From: Bondarzewia mesenterica
Lineage: Eukaryota; Basidiomycota; Agaricomycetes; Russulales; Bondarzewiaceae
Assembly (NCBI GenBank): GCA_004802705.1
Contig: SGPL01000040.1
Span: forward strand, 41,227 to 105,226
Length of the DNA: 64,000 nucleotides
Direction: 5' to 3'
In this document: piece by piece, positions 11,883 through 24,198 of the stretch
Layout of the letters: each line of letters opens with the position of its first letter
Numbering within the stretch: the stretch's first letter is position 1
Notes under the pieces: model-generated
Told to the model about the DNA's origin: nothing
Seen by the model: the letters and a program-made list of their open reading frames with translations, nothing else
Databases searched by the model: none
Program-made: the position numbers and the translations under genes

Positions 11883-14044
11883 ATGGCTAAACGGAAACGC
11901 ACAGAGAGCAATTCTGATTATGAATCGGATACCTCCTACACGCAAACCAAGGCATCAAGAGTTCGCTTCGCACGGGCTGGTAGAGAAACGGCTCAAAGCA
12001 ATTTGAAGCAGGCTGGAGTTGACGAGTCTATTGATGCATCTGCCTCTGCTTCTTTTGGAACCCAACCGCATCCCCCATCTCTGCATGTAATACTGCACCC
12101 TAAACCTCTTCAAGAGGCTTTACTAGGCTGGTACTCTACTGTCCATGCATCTCGTGGTATGCCCTGGCGCAAACCATATGACCCATCTCTAGGTCCTGAG
12201 CAACGTGCTCAACGGGCGTATGAAGTGAGTTTCGTACGCATTCTTGTCATATGTTCACAGATTCAGCGAGTCGTTTCATCGCGCGTAGGTTTGGATATCA
12301 GAGATCATGTTGCAGCAAACTCAGGTCGTCACAGTAATACCGTATTACAATAGATGGATGCAACAGTGAGTGACCTTTTACCCCGGAACCTGTATGAAAT
12401 GTATCAAATCCTTCCCTTCACCCATCAAGGTTTCCGACAATCCGACATCTGGTGCGTGTCGAAGTTATTGCACCTACCGTTTGACTTACTCTTGTCGTTT
12501 CCTCAGGCAGGTTCGGATATAGATGTGATCAATAGTATCTGGAAAGGTCTTGGTTATTATTCACGCGCAGCGCGACTCTTCTCTGGTGCAAAGAAAGCAG
12601 TGGAAGAGTTCAATGGGCGCTTACCTGACAACGCCAAGGACATGCAAGCCAGAATCCCCGGCATTGGTCGCTACAGTGCTGGGGCCATCTGTTCGATAGC
12701 ATACAATGAGCAAGTACCAGTGGTAAGTCATTGATACCTCCCCGGCGCCATGTATCACTGATTTGATGACACCGTAGCTTGATGGGAATGTGAACAGACT
12801 TCTCAGTCGAGTCCTGGCCCTCCATGCATCTCCGAAAGCGAAAGCCACTCTAGATGTATTGTGGGCCGGAGCGGAGGCAATGGTCCGCGGCGCCGACCGT
12901 CCCGGTGATATCAATCAAGCACTTATCGAATTAGGGAGCACGGTATGCAAGCCCCGTGATCCAGGATGCGATGGTTGTCCTCTGCGGACACGGTGCAAGG
13001 CACATCAGGCTTCAATCGCGAAGTTTGTCAACCACGTATTTTTGTCGAAGATGGCTAGACATTTATTCTTTTATTATTATTATAGATGACAGCACCTTCG
13101 GCACAGGAACAGGACATCCCAGATGTTGAGGAATTGTGTACACTTTGTGAGCCAATACCCCTTTCGGATAACAACGGAAAACTCGGAGTCCCGGTAACTT
13201 CGTATCCCATGAAGGTGGAGCGCAAGAAACAAAGAGAAGAAACGGATATAGTCAATGTCGTAGAGTGGCGCAATACAGACGATCGGTGGTTTTTACTCGT
13301 CCGACGACCGGAAACAGGTGCGTGCGTGCGCTGGTGCGCTGTACGTCCAAATTCGAGACAAGGCTTCATCCACAGGCCTTCTCGCTGGTCTCCATGAATT
13401 CCCTGCCTCTCCGAACGTTTCGACAACGATAACGTCCAGCGAAATGAAGCAAGTGCCTTATGCATTACTAGGCCATCTTCTCAAGGTTCCACCTGTCGCA
13501 AAAATGGACTCTTCAAAATCGAAGTTTTGGAAGACCGCGTCCACGCCCGACGCAACGAAGGATCACGATAATGCGTGTGAAATTGTAAAGATCAAACCCA
13601 CAGGTGATGTTCTTCACGTCTTCTCGCATATCCGGAAAACGTACCGCGTGCAATGGGTTGTCCTCGAAGGTGGCGGACTTGAACCTCCAGAGCTCGCGGT
13701 TAAAGCCTCGACTCTGACATCTGCAGCGGCAAAGGATCGGAAGGGCAAAACCAAGGCCGGCACAAAGTCCTCAAAAGCGAGGACGAAGAATAAGAACGCC
13801 AGCGATGACGAGAGCGAAGGGGATGTCGGGGTTGAGATGACGGCCATGCCCTCCGCGGCCATGTGGGTACCAATTGACCAGGTCGAGCACCAGAAGTAAG
13901 TCAGGCTAGATACATCACCGTCTTGTCCGATACTCAACATTCAAATGCAGCATCGGGACTGGCGTCATGAAGATCTGGAAGCTTGTGCGTTCACAATGGG
14001 AGGGTGGTTCGTTGGAGGCATACGGCTTTAAAAGCTCAGTGTGA
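11883..14044 (+). CDS. MYH1: Adenine DNA glycosylase (MutY/MYH)
   Basis: Base-excision repair enzyme that removes A mispaired with 8-oxoG. A basic, Ser-rich N-terminus (MAKRKRTESNSD, nuclear-type) precedes LLGWYSTVHASRGMPWRKPYD. The catalytic domain reads MLQQTQVVTVIPYYNRWM, then the helix-hairpin-helix IPGIGRYSAGAICSIAY followed by VLDGNVNRLLSR, where the Asp is the catalytic residue. The [4Fe-4S] site is C-X6-C-X2-C-X5-C (CKPRDPGCDGCPLRTRC, about 12950-13000). The C-terminal half is the NUDIX-like 8-oxoG recognition domain, with WFLLVRRPETG, GLLAGLHEFP and VFSHIRKTYRVQW. A Lys-rich insert (about 13730-13830) interrupts it. Ends YGFKSSV at TGA (14042-14044). All key residues are present. Confidence 0.95.
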
Positions 14045-15440
14045 GAAGCCCTGAGAGGAATGCGTCATGTCATTATATACAAGACTCAACTGTCGACTGA
14101 GTGAAGGATGAAGACATGCTCGCCCTGTGACGGTAGGCTCGGAGGCCAACTTGTGAAGTCTGCGCGCTGATAAAACCACTTGCCAACATTTGATTCCGCC
14201 ACAAGATATTATGTGTCATGGTTAAGAGGCACACTCCGTCTGCGATTTGAACATGGTCACTTATTTTAATTTCTTTTTCCTTTCGATTTTGAATCGCCGG
14301 ACCAACTGACTATTGGAACCACCGAGCGGACAGACCTTGCGTCAACGATGCCATGTCCACCAAACATGCTGCATGCATTGTTCGTGTCGGGTAAGTATCT
14401 TTCATTCTCAATGGATAGAGGGGTNNAGCATATGACNGAAGTCTGGGTGAGTCGCAGACAGTTGAAAAAAAAAGCGAAGCTGTGTGCAATGTGGCAGAGC
14501 GGGACAAAACCGAAGTTGAAATTCGTAGATTCGTTACATGGCCAAGATGAAGGCTTGCGCACTCTTGCAAATGTTCGCATTTGTTTTTGCATGTACACTG
14601 TTCTTTCATTATCGTGATCAAATCCGCCTACAGACTTGCATTTAAAGGCAGGACTACCAGGTGCCACCGGTGAAGTTCTATGGTGGGTTTCTCTTGTCTA
14701 TCATTGGACACGGGCCCGAGTCTCTCGTGCAATGTGACAGTGGCCTCTCCCTTTGTCTTGCATGCAACAAGCTCAGGCCCCCAAAGATTATTGCTCCCGT
14801 ACTAAGTACGACCACACGAAGGGTCCAGTTCCAGGGCATGTTCGTTATATTGGATAATTCCATCTTAAAATCGATTTTTATCTTATCAGGCTTCAAATTT
14901 CTCTGCGATGTGTTTACGATGTGGTAGCCCTGAAAGACGGTTTCGACTGATCAGGATGAAACCAAGTTGCTCAGGCGGCGGTGTCAGGAACCACAACGAC
15001 TGCCTTTTTTGGAACAAAGTTGCGCGCGGAAGTCCCCCGCCATGCAATCGGAACAAGCAAAACAAACTTACATCTCTTTTTGTCGCTTGCAGGACTCATG
15101 TCCAAGTCTCTTCCATCGAGGGACCATAATCACGATGCAACTTTGTACCCTAAGTAGGCGTGTGTTTCCCTCCTCTCTCTCAACCGTTTTACAAGCGACT
15201 AACCTGTCCATCTTGGCAAATGGGGATACAGCGGATGTCCCCGACCGAATGAGGATGTTCGTTTGTTGTCTAGCTCCGCTACGTCAACATCTCTCCCTTA
15301 AGAGAGTTGGCCGAGTTACCCTTTCTACAACACTGTCATCGCAGTGCGTCCCTTTTGTCTTTAAATACGTATACTGGCACCCTTTCGGCTCTGCATGCCC
15401 ACTATCTGGCGATGGCCCTCCCCGGACGAACGAGCTCTGG
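14045..15440. other. Region without a firmly supported gene
   Basis: About 1.4 kb after MutY. It has three n bases near 14425-14438. A frame around 14655-14725 reads PPVKFYGGFLLSIIGHGPES, which weakly recalls a module of secreted basidiomycete Ser-rich proteins (CQPV..GG..LSI), but I cannot connect it by a clean exon chain to the Ser-rich exon at 15826. Treated as unresolved. Confidence 0.35.
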
Positions 15441-15450
15441 TATAAATATC
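15441..15450 (+). promoter_or_regulatory. TATA-like box
   Basis: TATAAATATC, followed about 40 bp later by pyrimidine-rich sequence and ATGs at about 15530-15542 (MRLSFAQTHILLVLCLQ, signal-peptide-like). It suggests a small gene starting here, perhaps leading to the exon at 15826. Confidence 0.3.
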
Positions 15451-15825
15451 TTAGGATGTAGGTCCCTCCTATTCCCCAGATAACCTGGTACAACTTTTCG
15501 TTTGATTTGGCTTGCCCTTCCTGCCGCTCTTTCATGGGTGATGCGTTTGAGTTTCGCTCAGACACACATTCTACTGGTTCTCTGTCTTCAGTGTAGGCGG
15601 CAGCGTCCATCATTTGACATAGATAGACGATCGAGCTCATTGATTGTTCAGTCTTTCAACTCACGTCTGCCTCTCTCCTTCCCTCTCATGCGGGCTTGAG
15701 ACGGCCTCGCTGGGAGATGCACAGACGGATCTGTTTTTGGAGTTGTAGGGTGGCGGAACCGGTAAATATGGCATCTTTTCCATGCTGTTATAGATCTCTG
15801 ATGCATACTACACATTATTTAGCAG

Positions 15826-16092
15826 GTAGCTCATGATGTGCAATCAGCGTCCATCCGCCCGTCTTCGTCGGCATCCGTTGTTGCTTCATGTTCACAATCT
15901 CAGTCGGTCTCACAGAGTGTGGGGGTGTCTTCCTCCTTCATTGCGCAGCCTTCGGCCTCATCAAACACAACCTGTGATGGCAGCTGCGTCCTGGGATTGT
16001 CTCGTTCAGGCTCGGCGGCGGTATTTATTCCTAACTCGGCATCTTGGCTTGTATTCGTCGCAATGACGAGTACGGTCCTATCCATCGTCTAA
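15826..16092 (+). CDS. Probable last exon of a Ser-rich GPI/membrane-anchored secreted protein
   Basis: An intron with good consensus (gtaaat at 15762, cag at 15823-15825) leads into a frame reading VAHDVQSASIRP, then a long Ser-rich stretch (about 15845-15965) with one Asn-Thr-Thr glycosylation site. It ends in a hydrophobic run SWLVFVAMTSTVLSIV at TAA. A Ser-rich stalk plus hydrophobic terminal tail is the usual end of fungal GPI-anchored or cell-wall proteins. The 5' exons are not resolved: candidate starts are ATGs at about 15530-15542 or 15717. I do not recognise the family, and the gene structure is uncertain. Confidence 0.35.
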   Translation, partial: VAHDVQSASIRPSSSASVVASCSQSQSVSQSVGVSSSFIAQPSASSNTTCDGSCVLGLSRSGSAAVFIPNSASWLVFVAMTSTVLSIV

Positions 16093-16747
16093 TGTAACAC
16101 ATTCTTCTTTAATTGGGACTCTTTGTTCTGGGACCTATGTACTCGACTCGGAATTCTTTCGTTACTACCACTCACTTTGTTTCTCCTACCGGATGTTACT
16201 TACCACGCCCAGAACGTTTGAAGTAACTGATTCGGAACAAGTTTGTTGTAAGCTACGATATGTTTCATCACGTATTTGAAGCTGAAGTCCTGCTGTGCAG
16301 TTCTTAGTATTCACTAGCACTTGCTGAAACCTCCACACTGCAGTTACTAGCTTGCGTATTGATAACAGCCGGCCGGGCAACTAGTAACTTACCTGCAGTT
16401 AAGAAAACAGCACGAAGAAACCCCGACTAATGTAATGCAAATCACGTTAGCTGTCTTTAATGGGGATACCTTTGAAACTTGGAGCTAGCTCGAAACTTGA
16501 TGTTTCTGATTTCGGACGGAATCCGAAAGAATCCGGGGGGGGGAGAGCAAAGACGGTCTACACGTGATTGGACGAGTTCATCACATGACTTCTGGGAAGA
16601 CTTTTGAAATTGCCTTCCGTGAGTTTTGTACAACGCATTGCTCTCCTCTGTTCATTCCCGGCTGAATGTCATAATCTTTCTGGTCTGAAGAATTAATCAT
16701 ACCCAAAAACACTGCCAATCATCGTTCCCTTCATTCACTGAACCAAC
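16093..16747. other. Intergenic region, promoter of ENP2
   Basis: 655 bp with no coding signal. It includes a 9-10 bp G run near 16537 and ends in a short 5' leader before the ENP2 ATG. Confidence 0.5.
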
Positions 16748-19453
16748 ATGGTAGCCCCAGACCCTAATACCGTCAAAGTTTACACCGTGAACGGTGCTCC
16801 TGCCGGCTCTTCTTCGTCCCTGCCAGACTGGCTCACCCGAAAACGCGCTGCCAAAGCCAAAGGAAAACGAGCTGTGCGCGAGCAAGTTGAGGGCACCATC
16901 GAGCTCATCCAACACTTCGAATTCCCGGAAGCCAGTAACCGCGTCAAAACCACTCGAGATGGGCACCACATCATTGCAACTGGAACCTATAAGCCTCAGA
17001 TGCGTGTGTGGGACTTGGATCAATTGTCCCTGAAGTTCGAGCGACATTCAGATGCGGAGAATGTGGACTTTATAGTGAGTATTCCTACCCTCCCCATGCG
17101 ATCCATCTTGGAAATTGAAGTCTTTCCAAGGTTGCTTGATCATTTTTATCGTCATCATCGTATATATGAGCAGTGTCTAAAGGCGTTTTTAGATTCTTTC
17201 AGATGATTGGACCAAATCTCTGCACCTTCAGGCAGACCGCACGATTGAGCTTCATACACAAGGAGGCTTTCACTATCGCACACGGATACCTCGCTTCGGT
17301 CGCTCTGTCGCGTATCATTTTCCTTCCTGCGAGGCTTTATTTGGTGCTTCAGGCTCCGAAGTATACAGGCTCAACCTTGACCAAGGTCGCTTTCTAAATC
17401 CTCTCGTTCTCGGGAATAAAGATGATATAGATGGAGTGAATGTCATTGACATCAATCCAGCGCATGGACTGTGGTCATTCGGCATAGAAGGTAACGGGAC
17501 TGTCGAGTTTTGGGATCCTCGGTCAAGGGCAAGCGTTGGCATCCTGCGACTGCCGCGCAACCGTCTGCTCCCCCCTGGGACACTTGGCTCGTCTCTCTTA
17601 CCCGGTGTTGATGGTGACACTGGCCCTCACTTTTCAGTGACTGCCCTTTCATCTCGTTCAGACGGTCTATCATACGCAGTCGGCACCTCGACTGGACACA
17701 CGCTACTGTACGATATTCGGTCGCCGCGACCATTTGCCGTGAAAGACCAGGGCTACGGTCTCCCTGTAAAAAAAGTATGCTGGATCGAGGGTGGGAGTAG
17801 GATGGCCGGTGATGGCCTTGTATTGAGCGCGGACAAAAAAGTGGTGAAAATCTGGGACCGAAACACCGTATGTTATATTCCTTATGTGAAGCGGACATCT
17901 CATCTCTAAGCGTTCATCTTCCAATCAGCCCTCTGCGAATTTTACCTCACTCACTCCTGCAAACGACCTGAACGACATCCACCATATTGCCGGCAGTGGC
18001 TTGCTCATGACTGCTAATGAAGGCATTCAGATGGCGACATACTACATTCCCCAATTAGGTCCCGCCCCTCGTTGGTGCTCATTCTTGGAAAATCTTACTG
18101 AGGAGATGGAGGAGGGTGCAGGCGGAGCGAGGGGTGTATACGAAGATTACAAATTCGTCTCCCGAGCTGAGCTGACTACGTGCGTGGCCATCTTTTCCCG
18201 TGTTGCTGTTCATATCTAATCTGTGTTCTCAGCCTCGGCCTGGATCACCTTACTGGAACCGCGGCTCTCAAACCGTACATGCACGGGTACTTCATTTCGC
18301 TCAAACTCTACGACGCCGCACGTGTCATCGCCAACCCCTACGTTTACGAAGAGGCACGCGAGAAGATGGTTAAGGAGAAGTTGAACAAGCTCGCGGAGGG
18401 CCGTATCCGCACGCGGAAAGATAATATCAGTGTCAAGGTGAACAAGGCGCTCGCGGAGAAGGTCACGAAGGAGGCTGAGCGGATACGGAAGCGGGAGGAG
18501 AGGAAGACACGGAAGAAGGCCGTGGACTTCATGGACGTCGATGGTGAGGAAGATAGAGAGGAGGAGGCTAAAGATGACGAGAACCAGGAGAAAGAGGCTG
18601 GGAAAGCTGCGAATCTGCTGAACGATCCAAGGTTCAAGGCGTTGTTCGAGGATCCCGAGTTCGAGGTTGATGAGCGGACGAGAGAGTACGCCCTCCTCAA
18701 TCCTTCTGCTGCCGCGCAAAACAAAGGGAAGGCGAATGGAAATGGTAGCTCTGGGTGGTCGAAGGGCAAGACAGCCGTCGAAGAAGAGGAAGAGGAGAGC
18801 GAGAAGAATTCTTCTGACGATGATAGCGAGGGCAGCGCGAACGAGGGCTCTGCTAGCGATGACAGTAGCGATGCCGGCGGTAAGCAACCTTTCTTCCATT
18901 CTTGCTGGAAATTAATATATCGCTGTCCATCGGTATTTTTTTAGATCTGCGTCCATCACACGAGGCGGCCCGACGAAGTGAGATCGCGAACCGCAAGTCT
19001 AGGTATAGGCCGTCATCGAATCCCCAAGTTCGCTTGGTCCCCCTGCATGCGGACTCTGCCAACGCCACGGCAAACACCAAATCCCTTTCTTTCGGTCAAC
19101 GACGCTCCAACCCCCGCACGTCTGCCTCGGCCTCCAAATACAACTCTCGTTCGTCGGACGAACACGCCATGCAAAGACGGGACGGCACCGTTGAAATGAG
19201 CTGGGTACCCTCGTCATCGTCCCGCCGTGAGTCTTCCGACTGGGATGATAATGCTGATGGGGATGAGAAACGTGGGAAGGCCCGTGATAGAGAGGATAAG
19301 CGGAAGGGTGTCGAGCGGTTCGGGGCGGGACTGGAACGGGGCGGCGAGGAGGCGTTTGGTGGGAAGGGATTGAGCGAGCAGGACAGGAGTGGGAGGAAGG
19401 AGAGGAGACGGGGTGTGAGAAGTGGGAGTAAAAATACGTTCCGACGGTTGTGA
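16748..19453 (+). CDS. ENP2: Ribosome biogenesis protein Enp2 / NOL10
   Basis: Nucleolar WD40-type protein of the 90S pre-ribosome (SSU processome), needed for 18S rRNA maturation. The N-terminus gives VKVYTVNGAPAG and SLPDWLTRKR, then LIQHFEFPEASNRVKTTRDG, typical of the family. Next are TGTYKPQMRVWDLDQLSLKF and LSDDWTKSLHLQADRTIELH, followed by IPRFGRSVAYHFPSCEALF and VYRLNLDQGRFLNPL. The later part has LLMTANEGIQMATYYIPQLG, WCSFLENLTEEME and YKFVSRAELTTLGLDHLTG. The NUC153-like segment NLLNDPRFKALFEDPEFEVD precedes a long acidic/basic tail (about 18780-19440) with DSEG/SSDD repeats and many Arg/Lys, ending KNTFRRL at TGA. All parts are in frame across short introns. Its 3' end faces the coiled-coil gene 235 bp away. 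Confidence 0.95.
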
Positions 19454-19688
19454 GAGTAATTTTGGGAACCGGGTGACGTTTTATGTATCTGTTCTTCGCA
19501 CCGATCTATCGAGTCTGCTTGCGTGCTATCTCTCTCGATGACCATCATCTAACAAGCAACACACTCCGTTGAATGCTCGTAGAAGACGGCTCTGCTCTCA
19601 AAAGTTATTCGATAGCTATTGCTTGAGCAACGCAGAATTTACAGTATCCCGAAGAATGATCAGCAACCCATCCACCATGTGCAACCTC

Positions 19689-21546
19689 CTACCGCTCAGT
19701 CCCCGGACCTCCCAACCACCCAACACCACCACCACTGCTCCTGTGTCCCGCACCCTCCTTCCCATATACCCTGACTGCTGCAGGCTCAAACGGGGGGCGC
19801 GAGTGACGACAAAGTGGACCCGGCGACCTGCGTGCTGCTGTCGCCCTCAAATGTTCTCCGCCTCCCGATCGGAACGCGCCCCGCACCTGAGAAATGGTGT
19901 GACGTCTGCGGGCGCTGCACTGGCTGTGGCTGGACAGGACGCGCGGGCACCACCGCGCTGCCGTTCGCGTCGCATTGACCGGGACGGCGGGTGTCTGCAC
20001 GAAGGGGTGGTGCGCCCGCGGATGGACGTAGGGATGTGAGTGCGAGTGCTGGTGTTGCTGCTGGTGCTGGTGAACGTGGGGATGCGCGTGCGGTGCGAAG
20101 GGCATGTGCCGCTTCCCGCGGTGCGCGAACGGGTTATGGTGATAGTGGTTGTGGCTGGGGTTGTGGTTATGTCGCCCGTGAGGATTGTGGAAGCGCGGTG
20201 AGGGGTCGGAACTGCGGTCTGTTCGTGATGTGTTGCTGTCTGTGGAAGCATTGGCAACGTTGGACGGCCCGTCGGTGGAGATGAGGTACCCGTATGGATC
20301 GGCTTCGATACGTTCCCTCTCGAGCTGGAGTTCTCTCAGCCGTTCTTCCAGGTCGCCGACGATACCCCTGATACCGGACCCATCTTGTGGTTCCTCGTCT
20401 TCCTTGGTTTTCTCCTTCTCCCCCTCGTTCGGCCCCTCGTCCTCGCCATCCTCCTCAATCGTGTTTTTTCCCACCAGCTTATCCTGCTTGCTTCTCAACT
20501 TGTCTAACCGCGCGTCCACACCCGCAAGCTCAACCCTGACCGCTTGCAATCGTGCACTGTCCTCCCCCTCCCTCTCTTCTCTTTCCCTTCGCCCCTCCTC
20601 AGCCAGCCTCTTCACGACTTCCCATTGCCTCTGCCTCTCATCCACCTCCACTTCCTTGACCTTCCGATCCGACTCCACAACCTTCCACTCAGCCTCTACA
20701 TCTTCCTTCCCCTTCACGGCCTGCTTCACCGCTTCCTCCAGCGCGCGAACCTTTTGGCGCATGCGCGCATCACCCGCCGAGTGCTTCTGAGAGGATCGCT
20801 TGAGAGACGATATTTCGGAACGGAGGGCCGATTGGGACTTTTGAGCGTCGCGCCTCGCGGCTTTAAGCGAAGAAAGAAGGTTGTTGTGTTCGTTCTGCAG
20901 GTGAGAAAGCGAGGCTTGGAGCGAAGCGAGGTATTCTTCCAAGGTTTGATGTGAGTGTGTAGGCGTGGTCGGGGTAGTGGGTGGCGAAGGTGATGGTGGG
21001 GATGGGGAAGGGTCCACTTGGATGGGATGAGATGAAGTGTTCAAGAGGTGGGAGAGCTGCGGAATTTCCTGATTTCCATCTGCTTCATCGTCTCGACCTG
21101 CGATATGTTCAAAAAAAAACTGAATATCAAGATGACTAGAATCACCTACTTCGCGACTCGGTGACAATCTGCCCTTTCACTCTCTCTTCGCCAGGCAAGA
21201 CGCCCAACTCGATATCGTATTGCCTACCGGGCATGAGGCCGTAAATAATTATCAAGGCTTCGTCCGCCTCGTCATCCACGCGGATGAGGAAGAGCTTCCA
21301 TGACACGCCGTTTACCTTGACCGAGAGCGCATCGGACATGATCTGATGGGCGGATGATGACTGGGTAGTCGCATCGTCGTCATTCTCATCATCGTCCCCA
21401 TCGAGCAGGAGTGAGAGGTTAGTTTGGGATGAGAGAGAGGAGAGGATGAAGGTCGCAGAGACGGAGGTTATTTCGCGCACGGAGAGGGAGAGGCGGGGAT
21501 GCCAAGGACGGATCGAGTGCCATTTGGATAGGTCGCCTTCTGTCAT
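19689..21546 (-). CDS. Coiled-coil protein with N-terminal FN3-like domain, His-rich tail (unknown)
   Basis: Family not firmly recognised. Exon 1 (MTEGDLSKWHSIRPWHPRL) continues as a beta-rich segment, with a poly-Asp/Glu insert and WKLFLIRVDDEADEALIIIY then GLMPGRQYDIELGV, the pattern of a fibronectin-III-like domain. After one intron (about 21098-21151) a Pro/Thr/Ser linker leads to long heptad-rich coiled coils (about 20500-20960: LEEYLASLQASLSHLQNEHN and following), then a His/Pro/Gln low-complexity tail (about 20040-20200). It may be related to the AcrB-type ubiquitination-network proteins of fungi, but that is a guess. In the last 100 codons the annotated frame turns Arg/Ala-rich, while another frame reads VVPARPVQPQPVQRPQ and then STLSSLAPP. 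This suggests two compensating frameshifts (about 19985 and the G run at 19792-19797), real or sequencing error. The stop at 19689-19691 follows the first frame. Confidence 0.8.
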
Positions 21547-22014
21547 CTTTACGTAAATGTAGCGTGATGAATGTTGATGACCAGAGCGTATGCGATTTCA
21601 AGGGCGTACGAGACGATACTTGGCGACGAGTTGGACGACGACGAAGAGTCAGTAAACTCGGAAAAGAGTCGGTCCTGAAGAGTGTTGCGTGATGTAACGG
21701 TCGCGTGACCTTCTCGCCTCGAGTGTCACGAACGTATGCTGTCACGCCCACGTCCAGTGCAATGTTGCATGACAAAAATCCGCTGGCTGAGCACATCAAA
21801 AAATGAGCAAGTACACAGAGAGAAAGGGGTGTTTGAGGGTGATTGTAACTATGTTTTGATGATCAGGAAAACGGCTATCAAAAGGGCAGTGCAGAGCCCA
21901 AGCCAGGCAGGGTACTTATAAGTTATTTGAAGTTCACACGGGTGTGCAACCGCCACGTCGCTGTTCTGTTCCCGCCACTCCTGTTTCTCTCCTCCACTTT
22001 CTCATCAACCGACC
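21547..22014. promoter_or_regulatory. Divergent promoter, coiled-coil gene / ERV29
   Basis: 468 bp between divergent starts. A TATA-like ACTTATAAGT lies at about 21914, 100 bp before the ERV29 start, which fits a core promoter for that gene. Confidence 0.5.
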
Positions 22015-23336
22015 ATGTCTTCCCGCATCTCCATCGCCCGCCCGCAGGGCTCCTACAGCCCCGACCCACATGGCTTTGGCAACTCGCGGTCCTCGTCTGG
22101 CTTCAGGGCCGCCGACCCCGACGATCCCATCGAAAAGCTGCGTGCTTTTGGCAAGCTTGTTGAGGACAACATCGAAATCTACACTCAACCTCTCAAGCCC
22201 CACCTTCCCGCCATCGGCCGCTTCATGATTGTCGTCACTTTCCTCGAGGACGCGCTCAGGATTGTCACCCAGTGGGGTGATCAGCTCTGGTACCTGCAAA
22301 GGTATGCACTCCCCCTGTGTCTCAGTTCCCATCCCGCCGCGCGCATTCATAATGAATCTCGTATCGTGCAGACACAGACATTTCCCCTGGGGCATCTCGC
22401 ATATTTTCCTTCTTGTGAACGTCATTGTAAGTCATCGCGAATGTTCGCTGCGACATCCCTCTTGTGACACGTGTGCGTTTCCTTGCTCCTAGGTCATGCT
22501 TGTGGGTTCCGGTGCTGTGATCTCGAAACGATACACCGAGTACGCCGTCGCGGGTCTCTTGGGTGTTGTCATTGTGCAGGGCTTTGGCTACGGCCTTATA
22601 TTCGACCTCAACTTTTTCCTCCGCAACCTCAGCGTCATCGGCGGGCTCTTCATGGTCTTCAGCGATTCTATGATCACCCGAAAGAAACTGTTTGCTGGCC
22701 TCCCAAGTCTTTCTGAGACTGACCGCAAGAAATAGTGTGTCTTCTCGTTCCCGTTTGCGCTGTGATGACTGACACTGCATGCAGCTTCCTCCTTGCTGGC
22801 CGCATCCTCCTGATCTTCCTGTTCCTCGGCTTCATCATCCAAGGGAAATGGAGCATCGGACGTGCACTCGTCTCCCTTATTGGCCTTGTCGCCTGTCTTA
22901 TGGTTGCCGTCGGTTTCAAAGCCAAATGGTCAGCGTCGTTCCTTGTCATCCTACTCTCCGTCTTCAACGTTGCCGTCAACAACTGGTGGTCTGTAAATTC
23001 GGCGCACCCCGCCCGGGATTTCCTCAAGTAAGTCTCCCGCCGGCTCACTGCATACGATGACGTCGTTATGAACTGTCGTTGCTAACACGTGATCTTGGCA
23101 GGTACGACTTCTTCCAAACACTCTGTACGTGGCTCACCTTTTCCATGCCTGGCTGTTACCTGGCAACGTTTTTTGGAACTGACGTACCTGTCTCAATTCA
23201 TAGCAATTGTTGGTGGTCTTATCCTCCTCGTCAACATGGGTCCTGGTACGCTCCTTCTTGCTCACATTTGCGCCCAAAATGTCTCACCTCCCCATCAGGC
23301 GGCCTCTCGGTAGACGAGAAGAAAAAGAACTACTAA
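22015..23336 (+). CDS. ERV29: SURF4/Erv29 ER cargo receptor
   Basis: Multi-spanning ER membrane protein that loads soluble secretory cargo into COPII vesicles. Exon 1 carries a Ser/Gly-rich cytosolic start, then LRAFGKLVEDNIEIYTQPLK and RFMIVVTFLEDALRIVTQWG, the family signature. After an intron at 22302-22371 it reads YLQRHRHFPWGISHIFLLVN, and further hydrophobic segments follow (VAGLLGVVIVQGFGYGLIFD, NLSVIGGLFMVFSDSM, LLAGRILLIFLFLGFII, ASFLVILLSVFNVAVNNWW). Towards the end are YDFFQTLSIVGGLILLVNMG and GLSVDEKKKNY at TAA (23334-23336). The lysine-rich tail is a di-lysine-like retrieval signal for COPI return to the ER, as in yeast Erv29. Length (about 310 residues) and order of segments match the family. 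Confidence 0.93.
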
Positions 23337-24198
23337 AATTTCACCCACGCCGGGCAGGAAGAGATGCGCTCCCTTGCACGTACTTACAAAGAGGGGGTAT
23401 ACGATAACTTGCGAGACTTCGGGAGTGAGTAGTGAGGAATAGTGTGCATCGATGGCCGGCTGTGTGAATCGATCGCGGTTATTTATGTGGAGCCCTTTCG
23501 GTCTGTACAATTGCGGAGACGTGGGGAAGATGGGTGGTGAGTTGTGGGAACATGGCATGTCTCTCGTTTCAATTCGATTTGTCTCTTTTTTCGTTTCCTT
23601 TACGTTCTTCTGGTGGGTGGTTGGTAGCTTTGCGTAACGCGGACACCACGATGAGTCGGAGTTGTACATGCCAACTTCACTCACGCAAATCTGTGTAGAT
23701 CTTCTGGGCGCAGGCATTCCAGCGTGTCCCGCGCGCTATTGGGAAAGAGAGTCGTTTTATGATAATGGTCTCATTTGTCGAGGCGGGGGTGTGTCGGCCA
23801 TGATTAATCTTGGCACTTCGGACGATATGTGTTCACGCAAAATCTGACCTTCAAATGTCCATGGCACACATGACACATCCTCCACAACTCTTGTGAAAGA
23901 ATTCTCTTGCTCCAGTGCTCGTTGCGAAGCTGATGGCATGCTTATTGCACCGTTTCAATTCGTTTCGAAGACCTGCTAGAACGCGAGGGAGCATAAGGTA
24001 ACTGATTGCGAATACACCCATAGTGAGATCCACAGTTTAAATAAGGTGGTCGAAGAGTGCGGATCCCGCCAGTTTCGCCCTTTGACCGCGGCGTAGGGCG
24101 GAGTCGCTGAGTTTTCGAAAGTGAGCATTTACCGGCAACCTAGTAGTACTTGCTCACATTCGATGCACTGGGTTCGTCGATGGCATGCAAACGGTACC

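Noticed and set aside
13063..13084. TTATTATTATTATAG repeat in MutY
   Set aside because: It is the T-rich 3' end of a normal intron, not a meaningful microsatellite.
18216..18899. 227-codon minus-strand frame opposite ENP2
   Set aside because: Shadow of the acidic/basic ENP2 C-terminus; Leu/Arg-rich without motifs.
20185..20954. Long Ser/Leu/Pro-rich plus-strand frames opposite the coiled-coil gene
   Set aside because: Antisense shadow of a low-complexity Glu/Lys/Ser coding region.
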